DNA of 12,050 bases from Coraliomargarita_B sp046540835. GTDB taxonomy: Bacteria; Verrucomicrobiota; Verrucomicrobiia; Opitutales; Coraliomargaritaceae. The translations under genes and the position numbers were made by a program. The stretch covers positions 1-12,050 of the forward strand of contig JBKHEL010000079.1 of NCBI GenBank assembly GCA_046540835.1, in the 5' to 3' direction. The notes beneath the pieces were generated by a model, which saw only the letters and a list, made by a program, of their open reading frames with translations, made no database searches and had not been told where the DNA came from. Positions 1-6,420 of the stretch are shown here, one piece after another; the stretch's first letter is position 1; each line of letters starts with the position of its first letter.

Positions 1-991
1 GATCAGATTCCGAGATAGCAGCTTTGTCATCCGCTGCGGCGGGTTCCCCGCCGAAACCAGTCAGGACATACCACAGTCCAAATCCGGAGACGCCCAAGAG
101 AGTCAGCAGCATGGCAATGATGGCGATGCTCAGCCAGAGGCCCCGGGACTTGGAGGACTTCCCTTCCGAGACAGCTCGAATTGATTCTTCCAGGACTTCT
201 TTTTTCGCCCCCGGTGTTTGTTCGTCTGCCGGGGCTTGCTCCTTGACTTGAAGCGGAGGAGGGGTTTGCGCGTGTGCTTCTTCTTCCCTTTTCCCGTCGT
301 CCGGCTCTGGTGCTGGCGCTGGTGTTTGAGGCGTCGCAGCGGCGGATCCCGCGGTTTCGGCGGTTTCGGGCGCATCGGGGGCTTGCGTTGCCGTGGCGTT
401 TTCGTCCGGGGGGCGAACTTTCAACTTGGGCTTTGGTGGGTCCGGCTCCGGTTGTGCTTCCGGTTCGGGGTGGGGTTGCGTTTCCGGCTCCGGCTGTGGT
501 TCCGGTTCCTCGGGTTGCGTTTCCGGTGCGCGCTGGGGGTCCTCATCCAGGCCGGGGCGGTTTGTTTGCTGCTGGCTTCGAGCGCCAGCTTCCGGGGAGG
601 GGTTGACGTCCGAGGCCGGGTCTTCCGGCGGCGTCTCTTCCACCGCAGTCGTTTCGGGCGGGGTATTTCGTGCGCTTTCGTCCGGCTCCGGCCGGGGCTT
701 CAAGCTTGGTTTCCGGGGCGTTTCCGGCGAATCAGACTTTTCAGAGGGCTTCGTTTCCGGCGCAGGCGTTGCTTCCTCACTAGTTTCCGCTTTTTCGCCG
801 GTTTCTTTCTTTTGTTTCGGTTTTCGCCTGAGCTTCAATTGAGACGGTTTTGAGCTTTGGTCCCCGTCCTGTTTTTGCAGCGGATCAGCGGGAGCCTTTA
901 CGGGGTCGCCCTGCTTTCCCCCGCCAGTCTTTTCGTCCTGGTTGGAGAGCTTCAGTTTGATCCGCTTGTGTTCCTTTTCGTTCTCGCTCAT
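1..991 (-). CDS. Pro/Glu/Lys-rich disordered protein with one membrane segment (partial, C-terminus outside window)
   Basis: The frame is open from ATG at 991 to the window edge, about 330 codons, so the C-terminus is missing. I do not recognise a family. Residues 1 to about 275 are low-complexity and probably disordered, dominated by P, E, K, Q, A and T. A lysine-centred motif recurs in this region (IKLKL, LKLRRKP, LKPRPEP, KLKVRPP), and there is a proline/glutamate tract. About residues 282-308 form one hydrophobic segment (starting GLWLSIAIIAMLLTLLG), followed by a short polar stretch before the edge. With no N-terminal signal, the likely topology is a long cytoplasmic tail, one membrane pass, and an unseen extracytoplasmic part. 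Codon phase is clean and the other frames give only biased shadows. No clear ribosome binding site precedes the ATG. A TonB-like linker was considered, but there the proline-rich part follows the membrane segment. Confidence 0.8.
   Translation of the reverse strand, partial: MSENEKEHKRIKLKLSNQDEKTGGGKQGDPVKAPADPLQKQDGDQSSKPSQLKLRRKPKQKKETGEKAETSEEATPAPETKPSEKSDSPETPRKPSLKPRPEPDESARNTPPETTAVEETPPEDPASDVNPSPEAGARSQQQTNRPGLDEDPQRAPETQPEEPEPQPEPETQPHPEPEAQPEPDPPKPKLKVRPPDENATATQAPDAPETAETAGSAAATPQTPAPAPEPDDGKREEEAHAQTPPPLQVKEQAPADEQTPGAKKEVLEESIRAVSEGKSSKSRGLWLSIAIIAMLLTLLGVSGFGLWYVLTGFGGEPAAADDKAAISESD
473..526 (-). repeat. 15-bp direct repeat, 39-nt period, in the proline-rich coding tract
   Basis: GGGTTGCGTTTCCGG occurs at 473-487 and again at 512-526, exactly 39 nt apart, so the reading frame is kept. 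In the minus-strand protein this gives two related 13-residue units starting PETQP. It looks like expansion of a coding minisatellite within the disordered region. Confidence 0.65.
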
Positions 992-1138
992 TATTGAATG
1001 AGCAAGTTTTAGGATTGCGGCCGATGAGGCAATCCAAATTCCGGATAAACAGAGCAGCGGAAGCGGGGCTTTGGACTGGCCCGGGGGTCGGCCGCCGGGC
1101 CGGTGATCGGTGCGCGGGGTGCGCAGGAGACAAGGGTG

Positions 1139-1173
1139 ATAAGCAAAAGGGTAATAAGCAAATGATAAGCAAA
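1139..1173. repeat. Three direct copies of ATAAGCAAA
   Basis: ATAAGCAAA is present at 1139-1147, 1154-1162 and 1165-1173, with start-to-start spacing of 15 and 11 bp. They lie in the non-coding stretch between the 93-aa gene and the disordered membrane protein, about 150-180 bp upstream of the latter's start codon. They directly abut the hairpin at 1174. They could be binding sites for a regulator or a remnant of local duplication; nothing seen decides this. Confidence 0.55.
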
Positions 1174-1203
1174 GGCCCGCCCCCCTGAAGAGGAGGACGG
1201 GCC
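1174..1203 (-). terminator. Putative terminator hairpin after the 93-aa gene
   Basis: GGCCCG (1174-1179) pairs perfectly with CGGGCC (1198-1203), and the C-rich and G-rich inner arms extend the stem imperfectly. Read on the minus strand, the hairpin lies about 50 nt past the stop of the 93-aa gene and is followed by TTTGCTTATC. That is a short and imperfect T tract, so termination efficiency is doubtful. On the plus strand no T run follows. Confidence 0.45.
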
Positions 1204-1253
1204 AACACTAACCTTATTAACCCTAACTAACTCACTGAAAGAATCAGCATAGG

Positions 1254-1535
1254 TTAGGAACACGCATGAGCTGCAGTTGTTCCGGAAAAATCGGAAAAAT
1301 TCCAGCAGGTGATATCAAATACCCGGTAGGGCAGGTCCTGGAGGCAGAGCGTATCCCATTCCGGGAGGCTTGTTTTTTGCTGAACGACCGCGAGAATCGC
1401 GTTATTTATCGAGGAAAACTCGCCGAGTTTCTTTGCGTCACTATGGGACACCAAGTCGAGGCGATAGGTCTTGCCATTCGGCGAGGCCGGCTCGATACGA
1501 AAGGTGCCAAAATCTGTATCAAAGGAGAGAATCAT
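1254..1535 (-). CDS. Small conserved-looking hypothetical protein, 93 aa
   Basis: This encodes a 93-aa soluble protein, with no signal or membrane segment. The composition looks genuine: an N-terminal pattern FGTFRIEP...GKTYRLDL, then LGEFSS..NAILAVVQQKT...EWD, and a tryptophan-bearing C-terminal part. This resembles a loose class of small bacterial proteins that describe a strand pair followed by a helix ending in T-x(n)-W-D, but I cannot name the family. The frame stays open upstream to 1673, but the ATG at 1535 is preferred. It has the purine-rich AAGGAT (1546-1551) 10 nt upstream, and residues before it read like non-coding sequence. It lies 100 nt after xseA in the same direction, so it could be read from xseA or from its own promoter. 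It is not xseB, which encodes a helical protein of another pattern. Its base composition is more AT-rich than its neighbours. Confidence 0.6.
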   Translation of the reverse strand: MILSFDTDFGTFRIEPASPNGKTYRLDLVSHSDAKKLGEFSSINNAILAVVQQKTSLPEWDTLCLQDLPYRVFDITCWNFSDFSGTTAAHACS

Positions 1536-1579
1536 GAATGGGAGAATCCTTAAAAGAGGAATGAAGAGGATCGCTGCGC

Positions 1580-1609
1580 AGTGTAACCGGACACTGGCCT
1601 GGCGTTCAA
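1580..1609 (-). promoter_or_regulatory. Possible sigma-70-like promoter for the 93-aa gene
   Basis: On the minus strand TTGAAC (1609-1604) and TACACT (1585-1580) are separated by 18 nt, ending about 44 nt before the ATG at 1535. The -10 hexamer overlaps a short inverted repeat, AGTGT-N6-ACACT (1580-1595), which could be an operator. Both hexamers match the consensus at only four positions, so this is tentative. Confidence 0.25.
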
Positions 1610-1635
1610 TCGAATAATTCGTGCTCTCGAGTGGC

Positions 1636-2988
1636 TCACTTCGATTCTTTGCGCGACAAGTCAACAACTCCATCCTGCATACGCGCGCGCACCTGGTGAG
1701 CGGCCCGCACTTTTTCGGCCTCGTCGAGGATCCGACCTTTTTCGTCTTCGAGGATGGAGTAGCCTCTTCGCAAAGTTGACTGGAGGCTACTGTTTCCGAG
1801 GCGTTGCCCGGCGTATCGGAGACGTTGGTCCTTGGTCTGTTTTTGGCTTTTGCAGGCGCGTCGAAAGGATGTCGCTGCGTGTTGCAGGGCTTGCCGCTTC
1901 AGGGCGATTCGAGACTTCGGATGGTGTGCATGAAGTTGGTGTTCGAGCTGTGTCGCTGCATCCTTCCGCTGCTGCAATTGAAGGTGGATGCTGTGGCGCA
2001 GTCGATTTTCGCATTCGTCGAGTTGCATGCCCCGCAGCTGAACCTGGCGCTGGGGCGCGATGAGATTGAGTCGGGCTTCGAGCCTTTCCAGGGGCTGGCT
2101 TTTGGAGCGGAGTTTTGTTTCCAGGGCCCGGTGCAGTGATTGCGCGGCTTCGTTCAGTCGCTGCGCCGCGCCGAGGTAAAGCGATGAGATAAGCTCTGCC
2201 GCGCCGGAGGGCGTCTCGGCCCGTTTATCGGCGGCGTAGTCCGTGAGCACATGGTCGATCTCGTGACCGACTGCGGAAATAACGGGGATGGGGCAGTCCA
2301 CGACTGCCCGGGCAAGAGCTTCATCGTTGAAGCACCAAAGGTCCTCGATACTGCCGCCACCGCGGGTGAGCACGATCAAATCGAAGCCGGCGCTGGCAGC
2401 GGCGTGCAGCAGCATCCCGCGGATTTCGGCCGGAGCCTCTCTCCCCTGGACACGGGCGGGAAAAACGACCACTTCCCCGGCATAGCCCCGCCGCGAAAGG
2501 ATTTGGAGGAAGTCGCGCAAGGCGGCCCCTGTGGGCGAGGTGATGACCGCAATGCGCTCTGGAAGCACCGGCAACTGCCGTTTGAGCCCCGCATCAAAGA
2601 GCCCCTCGGCAGCCAGTTTGCGCTTGAGGCGCTCGAACTCCATTTGCAGGCGCCCCTCACCGCTTTGGATTGCCACCTTGGCGATCAACTGGTAGCGCCC
2701 GTGCGGGGGATAAACCGAGAGTTCGCCGAGAAGCATGAGCTCCATGCCGTCGCTCAACTGAAAGCTTTGCCGCGCCGCATCCCTGGCAAAGAGCACACAG
2801 GGCAGTTGGCTGCCGGCATCTTTCAAGGAGAAGTAGACGTGGCCGGAGCTTTGACGCCGCAGATTCGAGACCTCCCCGCGCACCCAGACGCGGCCGATTT
2901 CGCCCTCGAGGACACGTTTGATCCGCCCGGTCAGGTCGGTGACGGCGAGCACATCTTCAGGCGCAGGGGTTAGGAGATCATCCATCAT
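1636..2988 (-). CDS. xseA: Exodeoxyribonuclease VII large subunit
   Basis: This is the catalytic large subunit of exonuclease VII, which degrades single-stranded DNA to oligonucleotides and works with several copies of the small subunit XseB. About residues 15-110 form the OB-fold DNA-binding domain (VWVRGEVSNLRRQSSGHVYFSLKD). The central nuclease domain carries the family blocks RIAVITSPTGAALRDFL, LTRGGGSIEDLWCFND, and PVISAVGHEIDHVLTDYAAD followed by AETPSGAAEL. A long helical coiled region follows, and then the typical C-terminal block LRRGYSIL. At 450 aa it has normal length for the family. ATG at 2988 (or 2985) is preferred over the upstream TTG codons. Either start overlaps the stop of the VTT-protein gene by about 10 nt, so translation is probably coupled. 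No xseB lies in the window. The identification is firm; only the exact start is open. Confidence 0.96.
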   Translation of the reverse strand: MMDDLLTPAPEDVLAVTDLTGRIKRVLEGEIGRVWVRGEVSNLRRQSSGHVYFSLKDAGSQLPCVLFARDAARQSFQLSDGMELMLLGELSVYPPHGRYQLIAKVAIQSGEGRLQMEFERLKRKLAAEGLFDAGLKRQLPVLPERIAVITSPTGAALRDFLQILSRRGYAGEVVVFPARVQGREAPAEIRGMLLHAAASAGFDLIVLTRGGGSIEDLWCFNDEALARAVVDCPIPVISAVGHEIDHVLTDYAADKRAETPSGAAELISSLYLGAAQRLNEAAQSLHRALETKLRSKSQPLERLEARLNLIAPQRQVQLRGMQLDECENRLRHSIHLQLQQRKDAATQLEHQLHAHHPKSRIALKRQALQHAATSFRRACKSQKQTKDQRLRYAGQRLGNSSLQSTLRRGYSILEDEKGRILDEAEKVRAAHQVRARMQDGVVDLSRKESK

Positions 2989-3664
2989 CAACAATATTTT
3001 TTCGAGTCAGCATCTTCGTGGCGGCAATCAGGACAAGGAGAAGAAGCACACCGGAAATCGCGAGTCCAGCACGGCCTTCAAAAAGAGCGCCCCCGGTCAC
3101 GATAAAGCCGGTCGACCAAAGCGCGGTGATGGGGATGGAGACGGCGAGATAGGGCCCGATCCGCATGCCGAGGATGCCCAGGGCGACATTTTGCAGTGCG
3201 TAGGGGATCCCCGGCGTGATTCGCAGGATCAAGCCGATGCGAATTTTGTTGGCCTCTGTGAGGACTGGCAACTCGCGCCGCTTCTGCACGTATCGGGTGA
3301 TCACTGTGCGCAGCGGACCAGAGGCGAGAAGGAAGGTCCAGGTGGTGCAGACGCTCTGCGCGAGGATTCCCAGCAGGCATGCAGTTGCCATGCCGTAGCG
3401 GGGAGCGATAGTGATCCCGGCGAGGATGAGCAGGGGGCTGACCGGGAAGCCGAGTCCCGGCAGGGTCGCCAGCGTCAGAAGCAGGGCCCAGGGGCGTGCG
3501 GCGAGTTGATCCAGCGCCGCTTGTGCGAGGCTTTGCCAGTAGGCCGGGTCCGGGTGGCTGCGCCACAAAAGAAAAACGGCACAGGCGGAAAGCAACGCCG
3601 GAATCAGCGCAAGGCCGAGGCGGCGCCTCCAAATCTTCGGCACTTGATGTTCTGTTACAGGCAT
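2978..3664 (-). CDS. VTT-domain (TVP38/TMEM64, DedA-superfamily) inner-membrane protein
   Basis: This 228-aa integral membrane protein has about five hydrophobic segments. The first (about residues 16-33) follows a basic stretch. The VTT core shows GLGFPVSPLLILAGITIAP, a glycine-rich re-entrant-type segment, and later RITPGIPYALQNVALGILGM, which matches the conserved R...PG.P...N...G pattern of the TVP38/TMEM64 family. Members of the wider superfamily are linked to lipid scrambling or flipping and to membrane homeostasis; the substrate here cannot be read from sequence. The ATG at 3664 is chosen because the only longer option is a GTG at 3718 that adds 18 hydrophilic residues and crowds the divergent gene. 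The gene overlaps xseA by about 10 nt at its 3' end. No Shine-Dalgarno sequence is visible. Confidence 0.85.
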   Translation of the reverse strand: MPVTEHQVPKIWRRRLGLALIPALLSACAVFLLWRSHPDPAYWQSLAQAALDQLAARPWALLLTLATLPGLGFPVSPLLILAGITIAPRYGMATACLLGILAQSVCTTWTFLLASGPLRTVITRYVQKRRELPVLTEANKIRIGLILRITPGIPYALQNVALGILGMRIGPYLAVSIPITALWSTGFIVTGGALFEGRAGLAISGVLLLLVLIAATKMLTRKNIVDDG

Positions 3665-3748
3665 CTTTGAAGGAACTTGACCGGAATCCTTGCCACTGGC
3701 AATCGCTGGCTTGCACACTTGGGTGGAGCGCTTAGGCTGCTCCGAATT
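3665..3748. promoter_or_regulatory. Divergent intergenic region between the VTT and LysM genes
   Basis: These 84 nt separate two divergent start codons and must hold, or overlap, the promoters of both transcription units. On the plus strand TTGCAC (3711-3716) and TAGGCT (3733-3738) are 16 nt apart. That would put transcription start just before the ATG at 3749, giving an almost leaderless message. The match is weak and no operator symmetry stands out. Confidence 0.3.
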
Positions 3749-4348
3749 ATGGAAGAAGAGATCGAGTCCCCGGGGGGTAGCGTAATGCTGCCCATCGCCC
3801 TTGCCGGCCTGGCCATCGTGCTTGGTGGCGCGGGTTTGTATTTCGGGTTGAGCGCAAACCAGCAGCTCAGCCCTTTATCTGCCTCGTTGAATGAAGGAAG
3901 CAGCAGTGCCGCCCGTCTGGAAAAGGAAGTGGGCGCCCTGGAAGGGCAGCTTGAAGAGCTCCGCGCAGAAAACGTGGAGCTTCGAAAATCGCTCGAGCGC
4001 TCCCGGATCTACAGCACTCAGAGCGAACGCGCGGTGAAACAGCTCGCCAGCAGCGTCAAGGAGAACCGGGAGCAACTGGTCAAGCAGGCCGAGCGGCTCA
4101 ACGAGCTGGCCACGGCGCGCCGAAGGCCCGGGTCCGCTGCGGCGCGTCCTGATTCCGGAGCGTCCGCTGCTGAGGAAGCGGGTGCCGATACGGCGCCGGA
4201 AGGGAGCTACACCATACGATCCGGAGATACCTTTGGCAAAATAGCCGAGAAGACCGGGGTCACCCTGCAGGCGCTCCTCGACGCCAATCCGGATGCCGAT
4301 CCCCGCCGCTTACGGATCGGCCAAGTCATCCAGCTGCCTGAACGGTGA
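3749..4348 (+). CDS. Membrane-anchored coiled-coil protein with C-terminal LysM domain
   Basis: This 199-aa envelope protein probably binds peptidoglycan. A short acidic N-terminus precedes one hydrophobic segment at about residues 13-34 (MLPIALAGLAIVLGGAGLYF). About residues 52-122 form a long charged coiled coil with heptad-like L/A/V spacing (LEKEVGALEGQLEELRAENV). An Ala/Pro/Glu linker follows, and residues 152-197 form one LysM domain (YTIRSGDTFGKIAEKTGVT ... LRIGQVIQLP), which recognises N-acetylglucosamine glycans. The expected topology is N-inside with the coil and LysM in the periplasm, linking inner membrane to cell wall. The ATG at 3749 is chosen because the longer frame back to 3677 would add residues lying in the divergent spacer. 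The stop overlaps the Nudix start by one base (TGATG), so both are on one message. There is no endopeptidase or amidase domain, which argues for a scaffold rather than a hydrolase. Confidence 0.88.
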   Translation: MEEEIESPGGSVMLPIALAGLAIVLGGAGLYFGLSANQQLSPLSASLNEGSSSAARLEKEVGALEGQLEELRAENVELRKSLERSRIYSTQSERAVKQLASSVKENREQLVKQAERLNELATARRRPGSAAARPDSGASAAEEAGADTAPEGSYTIRSGDTFGKIAEKTGVTLQALLDANPDADPRRLRIGQVIQLPER

Positions 4349-4935
4349 TGGGAGAGAAGCAAGCAACGCAGACCCCTGTGCGCTGGGAGCTGGTCGACGA
4401 CCGGCTCCTGAAGCCCTGCCGGGTCTGGGACCTGCGGGAGCGTCAATACCGGCACCCGGTCTCCGGAAAAGAGGGCGAGTTTTACTACATCGACTCGCGG
4501 GATTGGGCCGTGGTGGTCGCCCGGACAAAAGCCGGCGAACTGATTCTCGTGCGCCAGTTCCGCTGGGGTGCCGACGAACTTTCCTGGGAGCTACCCGGCG
4601 GGATCGTCGAGCGCGGCGAGGATCCGGTGGAGGCGGGCCTGCGCGAGCTCAGGGAGGAGACCGGCTACGCGGCAGCCTGCGGTCGGCGAATCGGGTGCTG
4701 CCAACCCAATCCGGCGATTTTGAATAACTACTGCCATATCATTCTTGCGGAAGACTGTGAGTGCACGCAGGAGGGCACCGCATGGGATGAGCACGAGGAA
4801 ATGGAGGTGCGGGCGCTGAGCGAGGCCACGGTGATGGACTGGGCCCGGGCGGGGCGGATCGGCCACGCGCTGGCTCTGAACGGGCTGCTTTTCTACCTGT
4901 TTTCGGGAGAGCGGATCGCCAATCCGCCGCAATGA
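4348..4935 (+). CDS. Nudix hydrolase, ADP-ribose pyrophosphatase-like
   Basis: This 195-aa Nudix protein hydrolyses a nucleoside diphosphate linked to another moiety. A complete Nudix box lies at about residues 89-111: GGIVERGEDPVEAGLRELRE followed by ETGY, fitting GX5EX7REUXEEXGU with all metal-binding glutamates present. A proline lies about 16 residues after the final box glycine (in CCQPNPAILNNY), a position used to assign ADP-ribose pyrophosphatases, and the preceding YYIDSRDWAVVVA...LVRQFRWG region resembles the N-terminal sheet of that group. ADP-ribose is therefore the best guess, though GDP-mannose or other sugar nucleotides are possible. ATG 4348 overlaps the LysM stop; a GTG one codon earlier is the alternative. 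It converges with the PhoD-like gene across a 34-nt spacer that contains no strong hairpin. Confidence 0.9.
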   Translation: MGEKQATQTPVRWELVDDRLLKPCRVWDLRERQYRHPVSGKEGEFYYIDSRDWAVVVARTKAGELILVRQFRWGADELSWELPGGIVERGEDPVEAGLRELREETGYAAACGRRIGCCQPNPAILNNYCHIILAEDCECTQEGTAWDEHEEMEVRALSEATVMDWARAGRIGHALALNGLLFYLFSGERIANPPQ

Positions 4936-4969
4936 TTCTCAAAGGATGACGGGTGTGGTGTCTTTTACC

Positions 4970-6304
4970 CTACTCGGCGCTTTCCGGCTGTAGTTCCGCG
5001 GCGGGGATGGTGCGGGTCCAGATGAGCTCGCCCCGGGTATCGAGAATGCGCAGGGTGAGCTCGCGGGCCTCCTCGGGGCCGCTGACGTCGAGGCGTGCGA
5101 AGTGCCGTTCGAAGGTGCTGGTGCCGGGCATCCGGAAGTAGTTGAGTTCGTCTTGATTCTCGCGCGGCTTGGCCGTGAGCGGGCCCACTGTAAGGTCATA
5201 GAGGTTGTAGCTGCTGGAGTGAACGAGGCGGGTCAGTTCGCCGTAGTATTTCCCCCCGCTGATGAAGAAGAGTCCGGGGATGGCCTCACTCCGCAACGTT
5301 TGCAACAGGGCGGTGTGTTCTTCCTTTGCATGCCTGAGGTTGCTTCGGCTATCGGCGGGGTTGAGGATGGGCGCACCGGCGGCGATCACCTTGAAGCTGG
5401 CATCACTGCGGATGAGCTCCTGCCGAAGCCATTCGATCTGAGCCTCACCGAGAATTTGAGCAGGCTCCGAACTGATGGGCCTGTCATTGCGTTGGCTCCG
5501 GGTGTCAAGCAGGAAGAAATCGACATCCGCGTAGCGAAAGCGGGTCACGAGGCCTGCGCCTGAGGGGACTTCGACCGGCTGGGGCCAGAAGGCGCGAAAG
5601 GCTGTTTCGGCGACTTGCCGGTAGCTGGAGGCTGCGCCCGCCCCGGGGCTGCCGTAGTCCGCTTCGCCCCAGGTTGCGTAGTGCGGCACGGTTGCGAGCA
5701 GTGGGGCGAGTTCCCCTGGAGATCGGGCGTGCTGATACCGCTTCAGATACCCGCTTTGGCTCGCCCAGTCACTGACCCGCAGGTGCGCGGTGTTGCCGAG
5801 CCAGAGCATCAGTTGCGGGTTGATCTCACGGATCGACTCAAAGATCGCGTTGCCCCCGCCAAGTGTCTGGTAGGGCGGCTCGAAGCCCTCCTGCGGCACA
5901 TAGTGGGCGCCGCCCACCGCAATGGTAAAATCAGGGGGCGGGCTGCGGTCCTGGTAGAAAGCTGGCACCGAGAACCGGTGCTCTTCGGGTAAAAGCTCGC
6001 CGTCGATTTCGACCTGGTAAGTGTAGGCCTGGCCCGGCTGAAGTTCGGTAAGATGGAGTGTGGCGGTGTTTGCGAGCGCGGCATGGGTCTGCACTGGAGC
6101 CGTGAAGTGTTCCTCGCCGGATTCGTTGACGCTGTAGCGGACGCGCACAAGGGAGGGCTCTTCGGCCTGTATCCAGATACGGGCTTCGCGCATTTCGACC
6201 GGTCCCAGCATCGGGCCCGATGCAAGGGCAGCGGGGAGGCTCGAGACGAGGGTGGGGGAGAGGAGGCTGATCAGCGCGCCGAGGAAGCATCGAAAGCTGG
6301 GCAT
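4970..6304 (-). CDS. Exported PhoD-fold protein with degenerate metal site (probable pseudo-phosphatase)
   Basis: This 444-aa secreted protein is related to the alkaline phosphatase D (PhoD) family. Residues 1-29 form a signal peptide (basic start, hydrophobic core, ALAS-G as likely cleavage zone). About residues 34-115 match the Fn3-like N-terminal PhoD domain (TLHLTELQPGQAYTYQVEID). The rest follows the metallophosphatase layout. Key residues are changed: LGDN-type is LGNT (169-172), the WDDHDYG-type block is WGEADYG (212-218), and the SGDxH-type block is SGGKYY (349-354). The structural FFLLDTR block (263-269) is kept. I infer loss of the usual metal centre; binding, another metal arrangement or a new reaction is possible. 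The frame continues to 6424, but ATG 6304 starts right at the signal peptide. No ribosome binding site is evident. The upstream neighbour ends 116 nt away on the same strand. Confidence 0.8.
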   Translation of the reverse strand: MPSFRCFLGALISLLSPTLVSSLPAALASGPMLGPVEMREARIWIQAEEPSLVRVRYSVNESGEEHFTAPVQTHAALANTATLHLTELQPGQAYTYQVEIDGELLPEEHRFSVPAFYQDRSPPPDFTIAVGGAHYVPQEGFEPPYQTLGGGNAIFESIREINPQLMLWLGNTAHLRVSDWASQSGYLKRYQHARSPGELAPLLATVPHYATWGEADYGSPGAGAASSYRQVAETAFRAFWPQPVEVPSGAGLVTRFRYADVDFFLLDTRSQRNDRPISSEPAQILGEAQIEWLRQELIRSDASFKVIAAGAPILNPADSRSNLRHAKEEHTALLQTLRSEAIPGLFFISGGKYYGELTRLVHSSSYNLYDLTVGPLTAKPRENQDELNYFRMPGTSTFERHFARLDVSGPEEARELTLRILDTRGELIWTRTIPAAELQPESAE

Positions 6305-6420
6305 TTGGGTAATTCGGTTGACTGAAGTCAGGGTTTTTGGGTTCCGGCTGGATTTCCGTGACCTCGCGGGATGGTGGCCCATCGATCCGGGACGCTCAAG
6401 CTTCATTCTTCTGTGTTGGA
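6305..6420. other. Spacer upstream of the PhoD-like gene
   Basis: This 116-nt gap separates the sigma-like gene stop from the chosen PhoD-like start. The PhoD-like frame is open through it, with possible starts at 6424, 6406 and 6382. The encoded residues are basic and lack a signal peptide, so I treat it as leader sequence. I see no clear promoter or terminator hairpin, so read-through from the upstream pair is possible. Confidence 0.4.

Larger units (their letters stand above)
992..1253. other. Non-coding spacer between two minus-strand genes
   Basis: This 262-nt stretch holds the ATAAGCAAA repeats and the 1174-1203 hairpin. Between about 1075 and 1130 it is very GC-rich with self-complementary GGCCGCCGGGCC-type sequence. 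I see no convincing sigma-70 promoter for the gene starting at 991. Overlapping short reading frames here have no protein-like character. Confidence 0.5.

Noticed and set aside
218..853. Long plus-strand frames (up to 211 aa) across the left edge
   Set aside because: Their composition is extremely biased to R, F, G and S, as expected from the antisense of a Pro/Glu/Lys-rich gene, and they overlap each other.
1199..1209. 11-bp sequence shared in inverted orientation with 11808-11818
   Set aside because: Matches of this length are expected by chance many times within 12 kb.
1009..1263. Minus-strand 84-aa frame with a lipoprotein-like LLITLLLITLVSC stretch
   Set aside because: The hydrophobic stretch is generated by the TTTGCTTAT repeats, sits far from the start, and the rest has no protein character.
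1266..1553. 95-aa plus-strand frame opposite the small 93-aa gene
   Set aside because: It lies almost wholly antisense to the minus-strand frame, which has the more protein-like pattern, a possible ribosome binding site and the same direction as xseA. It remains the main alternative for this locus.
2251..2973. 240-aa plus-strand frame inside xseA
   Set aside because: It is a shadow of xseA, whose family motifs are unmistakable on the minus strand.
4936..4969. Possible bidirectional terminator between the convergent Nudix and PhoD-like genes
   Set aside because: Only a weak stem with wobble pairs and mismatches can be drawn around 4942-4967, not enough to annotate.
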